This document shows, one piece after another, positions 15,912 through 21,513 of a stretch of 21,513 nt of DNA. This stretch comes from an uncultured Phaeodactylibacter sp. (GTDB lineage: Bacteria > Bacteroidota > Bacteroidia > Chitinophagales > Saprospiraceae), in the NCBI GenBank assembly GCA_913062745.1, contig CAJXXJ010000003.1, forward strand, positions 1 to 21,513, given 5' to 3'. Every line of letters starts with the position of its first letter. Positions within the stretch are counted from its first letter, which is position 1. The position numbers and the translations under genes are program-made. Below the pieces are notes generated by a model that saw only the letters and a list, made by a program, of their open reading frames with translations, had not been told where the DNA came from and searched no databases.

Positions 15912-18900
15912 GACTTTGAAGTATTAACGGCTTGCTCCCGGGCTGCTTTCTCTGCCTGGTACTCCTCAATACTGATGTTGCGTACCATGGAAGATTGCCC
16001 GGTGGGGTTGGACACATAGTGCACCGTCGAGATATGCTTTTCGATGACATTGATCTTTTGCAAGGGCGTCACGATAAGCAACTGCAAATTAAGCCGCTCA
16101 AAAAGCTGAAGCCCGTACCTCGTACTTTCATCAGAGCCGCGCCCAAAGGCTTCATCAATGACCACAAAGCGGAAGGAGCGAGAGCGGGAGCGCCCCCATT
16201 CCAGCCCAAACTGAAAAGCAATGGCGGAAGCCAGGATCGTATAGGCCAGTTTTTCCTTTTGCCCGCCGGACTTACCGGAAGAATCGCTGAAATACTCATG
16301 CAGCTCGTTGGTCTCCCGGTACAGTTCTTCGGCACCAAAGGTGTACCATTGTCTTACATCAGTCACCTTCTTTGTCCAGCGGCTGTCTTCTTCCGTCCCC
16401 CCGGCGAAACGGTCGAGGAGCTTTTTGACGTGCTCAAATTTCTCTTCGGTATACAGTTCTTCGTCGGCCACATCTCCGTACGTATTAGACAGGCAGGCCC
16501 TCAGGTCTTGCTTGAAGGTGCTGATATCCTCGCTGTGAACCGGCTCCTTCGAAATGCGGATGAACCGACCGGGATTGTAATCGATCTCGCGCAGGTGCTG
16601 ATTGATTTCCTCTATTTTGCGGTTAATGTCCTGTTCAAAAGTGTCGAGCTTCGACTTGAACATCAGGATGCTCTGTATGGTCTTGGTGCGCAACAGCTCC
16701 CGGAAGCGTTCTTCATGCCGTGGGATGTCATCCTTTTGCAGCCGCACATAACGCTCGCGGAACTCCTCCACCGACCGGATGTCCGCATCCACATCTATGA
16801 CTTCCTCCGGAAACTGTTGCTTAAAGGTAGTCATTTGCCTAACGATGCGCTGCGCCAGCCGGCTTTCCTGATCACGGTACTTCCGGATCATCCCATTATT
16901 GCCTTCAATTTTTTCTTTAAGCTTTTGCTCCGCCTGTGCCCACGCCTCGGCCGGTGCTTCCAGGCTCAGCTCTGGCAGGTGCTTTTGCAAATGGCTGGAA
17001 GGTGCCTGTTGGGGTATCGTGACTGCCCTGCAATCGCTGAACACCTGGTGCGCCGCCTCATTGGTGACCACTGCGCCCAATGCGCTCAGAGGGAGTGGCG
17101 GCAACCCGGTTTGGTGGAGTAATGCCGTGATGGCACCAAGCAATTTCGTGAGTTCGTTTTTCTGGACGCCTTTCTGCTCAAACTTAACGCCGACCTGAGC
17201 ACTCAGCTGACTTACCGCAGCTTCCGCCTCTGTTATTTTTTCCTGCAGATGCCGTAGCTCCTCTGAGCCGGCTTCCAGGCGCTGCTGCTCTTCCCGCAGC
17301 TCCTGAATACGTATGATCAAGGGCTTGAAATTCAGGTTTTCAAAGGAAGGGTACTCCAGCAGCCGCTCAAGTATACCCCGCTGCTTGTCCAGTGCCCGTT
17401 CTGCATTGCGCAGTCGCTGATATTCGGCCTCCGCCTGAGCTAATTCCGCTTCCACTTCCCGCTGTTCCGCTTCCAGAGCCTTGATTTTCGGTTTATTGCT
17501 CCAGCCCAGGATATACTGCCGCCGGTCGTTGACATCATAGCGGTCGTCTTTGGTGTGCCGCACCCGGCTGTCTTTGCTCTGCCCTTCGACGGTAAGCGCC
17601 CGGGGTGCCCGCCGGAACGCAGTCATCGTGTCGCAACAGGTATAATCGTAACGCCTGATCAACTCCTTTTCCAACCATTCGTAAAACGGGGTATCCGCTT
17701 TGATCTGCACTTTGCGCACCAAAGAGTTGGCTTCCGGCTCGCGGCCATCCCTGTCCGGATGAGGCAGGGTGCGCAAATAGACCAGTTTCCCACCGAGATG
17801 AATGCGGTCCAGGTAACTGCTGACGGCTTCGTAGTGTTGGTCAGGTACCAGCAAGCTAAGGCCGAAGCCCCGCAGCTGCCGCTCGATTGCCCCCTCCCAC
17901 TTAGCCTCTTCCGGGAGCACCTGTAGCAGTTCACCCGCAAAGGGCAGGTCCTCTTCCGTTAGATGCAGCCCGGTGAGCAGCTTTTGCCGTAGCCTCAAAT
18001 TGCGTTGCGGGATTTGCGTGGGCCTTTGCCTGAGGGATTGCAGCTCCTTGTCCAGCTCTTCCAGGCGTGCCCGGTGTTTGTTTATCCGAACAACTAAAGG
18101 ATCCCGGGCATCCTGCAGTTCTTCCAGCGTTATCAGCGCCTGCTCCCGTTGCGCTGTGAATTGATGCTTCTGTGCCATGAAACCGCCCACGTCTTCCGGC
18201 ATCCCAAGTGAAAGCCCGTGCTCTTCCGGCAGGAAACGACCAAGTTCTGCGAGCCGGTCCTCGTAGGTGCGGGCCTGATCCTGGCGGCGCGCACGCTCTG
18301 CCCCGAGCTCTTTGATTTGCAGTTTGATTTGAGCCAGCTGCTGATTAACATTCAGGCTATCCCGGGCAGCTTTCAGGCGAGCCAGCTCCTCTTGTGCCGC
18401 CTGCTCCTGCTGCCGTAAAGCCAGCATTTCGGCCTCCAGGGTCTCCCAGTCTTGTTGCAGGCGCCCCATACCCCGGATAGCTGCCTGTAGTTTTGCTTTC
18501 GCAAAATAGCCGGGGATTTCCTCCAAAAGTGCTTCCAGCTCACCAATTTTATGCAGTGCTTTCCTGCGCTCGTCCGCTTCTTCAATCATAGGCTGCAGGA
18601 GATCGCGCTGCTGCCTGGCCTGCGCTACTAATCGGTGGGCAGTATTAAGATCGGCGTATTTAGCGACCAGCTCATTGATATCCTCCTGAATATTAGTCTG
18701 CCCCAGCATCTGCTCCCGGACAAACTCCGTGAGGTTGCCTACCGATTTCATGGAGACGGTCTTGTAAAACAGCTCCAGGGCTTCGGGCTGCCGGATACCA
18801 AAAACCTGCCGAAAGCGGTCTGCATAAGCACTGAAGCTATTGAACAGCTCGGCGCCCCGCTGTTTGCGCAACTGCTTTTTGAGCTGCCGGATATCAGTTC

Positions 18901-19390
18901 CAAAATTACTGAAGTCGGGGTCAATTTGCAGAGCCTGTTCAGCCAGCACGTAAAAGCGTTTGACGCTATCATCCTGCATCCAGTAAACCTGCGCCAGCGT
19001 AGCGAAATCGTTTTGCGCAGCATTGGCGAACACCGCCAGCAGTAAGGTCAGGTGCTTGTTATCGGGCCGGAGATACACATCCCGCCCTTTGCTTGCCGCG
19101 TTGACCTTTTCATTTTTGTAAGCACCGCGCACGTAGCTCAGCAGGTTGCGCTCCCGGCTTTCAGCTCCGGCTGCCTTGTTGTAGGTGATCTTTTGCTGTG
19201 GCACCAGCAAGGTCGTGATGGCATCGACCAGCGTGGATTTCCCGGAGCCGATATCGCCAGTAAGCAGGGCATTCTGCCCGTTGGGGCTTATTTCCCAGAT
19301 ATGCTTATCGAAAGTGCCCCAGTTGAGGACTTCCAGGCGGTGCAGCCGGTAACCGGACGGGGAGCTTGGTATTTCAGATGGAGATGGCAT
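15908..19390 (-). CDS. jetC: Wadjet defence protein JetC (SMC/MukB-like ATPase)
   Basis: The protein has 1160 residues. The N-terminal head carries Walker A 'GDIGSGKS' (45-52, Lys51) right after the family opening 'YRLHRLEVLNWGTFDKHIW'. The C-terminal head carries the ABC signature 'SGGQ' (1041-1044) and Walker B 'VVIDEAF' (1076-1082), followed by 'LQLLIVTPLQKI'. Between the heads lie two long charged coiled-coil arms (roughly 240-480 and 635-1000) around a globular block at about 485-630 that is probably the hinge region. This is the SMC-type layout of MukB-like loop-extruding motors. In type I Wadjet, JetC dimers with JetA and JetB extrude DNA using ATP and present plasmids to JetD. The gene overlaps jetB by 1 nt (TGATG) and jetD by 4 nt. 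No truncation or missing ATPase motif is seen. Confidence 0.95.
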   Translation of the reverse strand: MPSPSEIPSSPSGYRLHRLEVLNWGTFDKHIWEISPNGQNALLTGDIGSGKSTLVDAITTLLVPQQKITYNKAAGAESRERNLLSYVRGAYKNEKVNAASKGRDVYLRPDNKHLTLLLAVFANAAQNDFATLAQVYWMQDDSVKRFYVLAEQALQIDPDFSNFGTDIRQLKKQLRKQRGAELFNSFSAYADRFRQVFGIRQPEALELFYKTVSMKSVGNLTEFVREQMLGQTNIQEDINELVAKYADLNTAHRLVAQARQQRDLLQPMIEEADERRKALHKIGELEALLEEIPGYFAKAKLQAAIRGMGRLQQDWETLEAEMLALRQQEQAAQEELARLKAARDSLNVNQQLAQIKLQIKELGAERARRQDQARTYEDRLAELGRFLPEEHGLSLGMPEDVGGFMAQKHQFTAQREQALITLEELQDARDPLVVRINKHRARLEELDKELQSLRQRPTQIPQRNLRLRQKLLTGLHLTEEDLPFAGELLQVLPEEAKWEGAIERQLRGFGLSLLVPDQHYEAVSSYLDRIHLGGKLVYLRTLPHPDRDGREPEANSLVRKVQIKADTPFYEWLEKELIRRYDYTCCDTMTAFRRAPRALTVEGQSKDSRVRHTKDDRYDVNDRRQYILGWSNKPKIKALEAEQREVEAELAQAEAEYQRLRNAERALDKQRGILERLLEYPSFENLNFKPLIIRIQELREEQQRLEAGSEELRHLQEKITEAEAAVSQLSAQVGVKFEQKGVQKNELTKLLGAITALLHQTGLPPLPLSALGAVVTNEAAHQVFSDCRAVTIPQQAPSSHLQKHLPELSLEAPAEAWAQAEQKLKEKIEGNNGMIRKYRDQESRLAQRIVRQMTTFKQQFPEEVIDVDADIRSVEEFRERYVRLQKDDIPRHEERFRELLRTKTIQSILMFKSKLDTFEQDINRKIEEINQHLREIDYNPGRFIRISKEPVHSEDISTFKQDLRACLSNTYGDVADEELYTEEKFEHVKKLLDRFAGGTEEDSRWTKKVTDVRQWYTFGAEELYRETNELHEYFSDSSGKSGGQKEKLAYTILASAIAFQFGLEWGRSRSRSFRFVVIDEAFGRGSDESTRYGLQLFERLNLQLLIVTPLQKINVIEKHISTVHYVSNPTGQSSMVRNISIEEYQAEKAAREQAVNTSKS

Positions 19391-19974
19391 CAGGATTCTT
19401 TTTGGGCTTCAGCGTAAGCTTTGAGCTGTCCGAGGATTTCGTTCAGTTTTTCGATAGGGACGTAGGCTTTCAGGATGCGGCTCACTTCGTAGCGGTCTTC
19501 TTCCCGCACGGCCTGCAGGAAGCCAAAGCTGATCATTTTCTTGATATCAGCCCGGAGCTTGTCCTCCTGTTTGCGCTCGTTGGCGGCCGTATCATCCCAG
19601 TACAGGCGCATCATCTCGGCGATATCACTATAGCGGAGCACCAGCCTGACTTCGTTGCCTTCCGACTCAAACTCGAGGAGGCGTTTACGCAAAAGTACAA
19701 TAAGGAGCGTCTGTTGATAGCTCAGCCGGCGTCGGGTCATGAGGCGGGGTTGAGGGTCAGCTTCTTCTTCCTCCGGTTGCTGTCGCAAATAGGCATACCC
19801 GTCCCCCTCTTCCACGATCAGCTCCAGCCCAAGCACTTCGAAGTAAGCCCGCAGGCGCTCCCGGTACCGCAGGAGGAGGTTCCAGGCATCAAGGTGCTGC
19901 TCCCGGTACAGGATACCCTTGAGCAAGTAGATGGCCGGCGCACGGATTTCCGCCTTTACAGTTGGTTCGCTCAT
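19390..19974 (-). CDS. jetB: Wadjet defence protein JetB (DUF4194, KITE/MukE-like)
   Basis: The protein has 194 residues, in the normal range for DUF4194. It is predicted to be a tandem winged-helix protein. 'LKGILYREQHLDAWNLLLRYRERLRAYFEVLGLELIVEE..GYAYL' (about 18-65) is the typical first winged helix, and 'RLSYQQTLLIVLLRKRLLEF' (about 82-101) opens the second half. The C-terminus has 'MISFGFLQAVREEDRYEVSRILKAYV', typical of KITE proteins such as MukE. In the Wadjet complex JetB binds the kleisin JetA and contacts DNA. Its ATG overlaps the jetA stop by 4 nt, and its stop overlaps the jetC start by 1 nt. It carries no enzymatic motif, as expected for this family. Confidence 0.92.
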   Translation of the reverse strand: MSEPTVKAEIRAPAIYLLKGILYREQHLDAWNLLLRYRERLRAYFEVLGLELIVEEGDGYAYLRQQPEEEEADPQPRLMTRRRLSYQQTLLIVLLRKRLLEFESEGNEVRLVLRYSDIAEMMRLYWDDTAANERKQEDKLRADIKKMISFGFLQAVREEDRYEVSRILKAYVPIEKLNEILGQLKAYAEAQKES

Positions 19975-21431
19975 TTCAAAAATAAGATTTGGGGCAGTTC
20001 CACGGCGTAAGTGTGTCCCTCGCTTTCATAAAACAACTTTTCCTGCTGCCCGGTATTGATGACCGCTTTTTGGCGGGGTTCCCACTGTGTAGCCAGCCCA
20101 AAGTAGGCCACTATCTCACTGAGCCCCTTTTCCACCGGGGCGTGGGCCACCACTTCTTTCAGGCTCACCTGTTGTTTGCCCCGCAGCATTTTCTGTATTC
20201 TGCCCTTCAGTTCCTCAGGGTTGATGTACATTTGATTGTAAAGCCCCTCTGTAAGGACTTCGACGGCATTCCCCGCTACCGGCTGATCGGAGGCCAGCTG
20301 CAGCTCATCGGCAGGCTGAAAAAGGCGGCGTTCCATCACCAGGTTCACTGCAGGCTTGCCAGCAATATCACTAAAAAAGCGCTGAGGCGGAGGCTCGTTC
20401 TTGACCTGAAGCGCCAGTTGCTCAATTTCTTCAATAACCTGCCCGGCACGGCGGTTTTCCAAAAAGGTGCGGGATGCCAAAAAACGGCGCAGTTGTTCGA
20501 TAAGCCGGGTGGTGGTCCGGTCTACCCGTTCGCCAGCCTCTACCAGGAGGATTTTGAGGCGGGGAAGGACAGAGTAGTTGCGGTAGGCTTCCAGCTCCGG
20601 CTGTTCAAATAATTGCGCAGCCATTTGGTCGAGCCGGTCCTGCCGATCCTGATCCATCAGGAAAGCCCAAAAGGCAGTGAAGGTCTTACCCTGATCCGTT
20701 TCCATGATAGCATCCTGAGCAGAGAAAATCTCGTCCAGCACCTGCCCCCGGCTATGCTGCCGGTTGATTTGCTCTTCCCGGGCCTTAGTGTTGAGTTGCC
20801 GGAAGTTTTCCTCAATCTGCCGGAAGTCAGCCAGCAGCTTGGCTGCCGTTTCTTCAATCAATTTGAGCTGTTCGCGCATACGGGTGGGGTCAAGGCGGCT
20901 GATTTGCCCTTCTTCCAGCTCCATGATTTCCCGGTCCAGCTCCAGGCGCTGTGCCAGCAGTTGCTCCAGGCGGGCTTTTGCATCGGTGGAGCTGCCGTAG
21001 GTGAGCTCCTGCAGCATATTAAAAAGTTGTAGCAAGCGGGACTCCGCCCCTACGAATTCCCTTTTGTCCAGCTCAGCTATCCAGACCAGAGCTTGCTCTG
21101 CGGCGGGGGTAAGTTCAAAGGTCGCTTCCGCAGCCCCGGCTTCGTAGTACTGCCGCAAAAAGCCGTCTTTGGTCCAGTCTTCCAGGTATAGCCGTGAAGT
21201 GCGGGGGTAGGGTTTCCCGCCTTCCCCAGCACCTTCGTTAGCCGCAAACAGGAAATCAGACAATAGGGTATTGAGCTCCTGACTACCGTAGGCCTGCCGG
21301 CGCTCTTCGCGGAAGGCACGCCACAGGAAAGCCACAATCATCGGGGCATGCTGCTTGCGCAACAGTCGCACCGCGCTGTGGTCTTCCAACAGCCGGCTTA
21401 CTTCGTCTATATTTGAAAAGCGGTCCTCCAT
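19971..21431 (-). CDS. jetA: Wadjet defence protein JetA (DUF3375, kleisin/MukF-like)
   Basis: The protein has 486 residues, the usual size for DUF3375. It opens with 'VSRLLEDHSAVRLLRKQHAPMIVAFLWRAF' (about 10-39), a winged-helix segment that is highly characteristic of JetA. It continues with 'YPRTSRLYLEDW' and 'REFVGAESRLLQLFNMLQEL', a coiled-coil middle (about 155-235), and 'VLDEIFSAQDAIMETDQGKTFTAFWAFLM' (about 235-265). Functionally it is the kleisin that bridges the JetC heads and holds JetB, comparable to MukF. The start at 21431 is the first ATG and lies 7 nt after an AGGGTGA sequence that can serve as ribosome-binding site. It is the first complete gene of the jet operon in this window, and a reading frame just upstream ends 7 nt before its start codon. 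Confidence 0.93.
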   Translation of the reverse strand: MEDRFSNIDEVSRLLEDHSAVRLLRKQHAPMIVAFLWRAFREERRQAYGSQELNTLLSDFLFAANEGAGEGGKPYPRTSRLYLEDWTKDGFLRQYYEAGAAEATFELTPAAEQALVWIAELDKREFVGAESRLLQLFNMLQELTYGSSTDAKARLEQLLAQRLELDREIMELEEGQISRLDPTRMREQLKLIEETAAKLLADFRQIEENFRQLNTKAREEQINRQHSRGQVLDEIFSAQDAIMETDQGKTFTAFWAFLMDQDRQDRLDQMAAQLFEQPELEAYRNYSVLPRLKILLVEAGERVDRTTTRLIEQLRRFLASRTFLENRRAGQVIEEIEQLALQVKNEPPPQRFFSDIAGKPAVNLVMERRLFQPADELQLASDQPVAGNAVEVLTEGLYNQMYINPEELKGRIQKMLRGKQQVSLKEVVAHAPVEKGLSEIVAYFGLATQWEPRQKAVINTGQQEKLFYESEGHTYAVELPQILFLK

Positions 21432-21438
21432 AATTATT

Positions 21439-21445
21439 TCACCCT
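21439..21445 (-). promoter_or_regulatory. Likely ribosome-binding site of jetA
   Basis: On the minus strand AGGGTGA ends 7 nt before the jetA ATG. It overlaps the TGA stop of the upstream partial frame, an arrangement that would couple translation of the two. Such clear Shine-Dalgarno-like sequence is uncommon in this window. Confidence 0.4.
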
Positions 21446-21513
21446 AACTTACTCAGCAGCCCGCCCAGCAATTTCGCTGCATTCTTAACCACCTCAGAAT
21501 CTTCCACCGGAAT
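21439..21513 (-). CDS. C-terminal end of an unidentified gene upstream of jetA (partial)
   Basis: A minus-strand frame enters from the right edge of the window and stays open for 24 codons before a TGA at 21441-21439. The end reads IPVEDSEVVKNAAKLLGGLL followed by SKLG, a plausible amphipathic C-terminal helix. The stop lies 7 nt before the jetA ATG, which is operon-like spacing. I do not recognise the family, and 24 residues are too few to assign a function. It could be an unrelated upstream gene or an additional member of the jet operon. A chance open frame of this length is also possible. Confidence 0.45.
   Translation of the reverse strand: MPVEDSEVVKNAAKLLGGLLSKLG

Noticed and set aside
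15932..17122. Long plus-strand open frame of 396 codons opposite jetC
   Set aside because: It lies antisense to the JetC C-terminal head, where the minus strand encodes conserved ATPase motifs. The translation is rich in Leu/His/Gln with no recognisable domain and fits a codon-bias shadow.

Overview
The window looks like chromosomal DNA from a member of the Bacteroidota, probably from the Saprospiria (Lewinella/Phaeodactylibacter-like). The evidence is a metalloprotease with a C-terminal type IX secretion sorting domain, a DUF4294 protein, an Lgt-family protein with the Bacteroidota-style GDGDWG loop, weak Shine-Dalgarno signals, and several TAnnTTTG-like -7 elements just upstream of start codons. 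The genus is inference. I see no rRNA, tRNA, insertion sequence, integrase or CRISPR array.

Plus-strand half (1-13767). First come three separate envelope-related genes: a secreted amidohydrolase-like protein that has lost the metal-binding HxH, a secreted DUF4294 protein, and an Lgt-family membrane protein. Next is a compact fructan/sucrose operon: a sugar-porter MFS transporter, a PfkB-type fructokinase overlapping it by 4 nt, and a GH32 beta-fructosidase 6 nt further on. A secreted M43 zinc metalloprotease with a T9SS tag follows. Then comes a very large signalling protein (about 1527 aa) fusing CheB, CheR, a coiled coil, PAS/GAF sensor domains, a histidine kinase and a receiver. A free-standing receiver protein lies directly behind it.

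Minus-strand half (13774-21513). A complete type I Wadjet defence operon, jetA-jetB-jetC-jetD, runs from 21431 down to 14718. Every junction overlaps (4, 1 and 4 nt), so the genes are almost certainly co-transcribed and translationally coupled. By family knowledge JetA (kleisin-like), JetB (KITE-like) and JetC (SMC-like ATPase) form a DNA loop-extruding motor, and JetD (TOPRIM nuclease) cuts small circular DNA such as plasmids. Walker A, SGGQ signature and Walker B in JetC, and the TOPRIM acidic residues in JetD, are all intact, so the system looks functional. The last 24 codons of another minus-strand frame end 7 nt before jetA and may be an extra gene of the operon. Downstream, on the same strand and only 32 nt after jetD, is psuG (pseudouridine-5'-phosphate glycosidase), which ends tail-to-tail with the receiver gene.

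The most notable system is the Wadjet locus. It is a known defence family rather than a new one. The possible upstream companion gene and the close downstream psuG are the less ordinary parts. No stretch longer than 300 bases lacks a gene.
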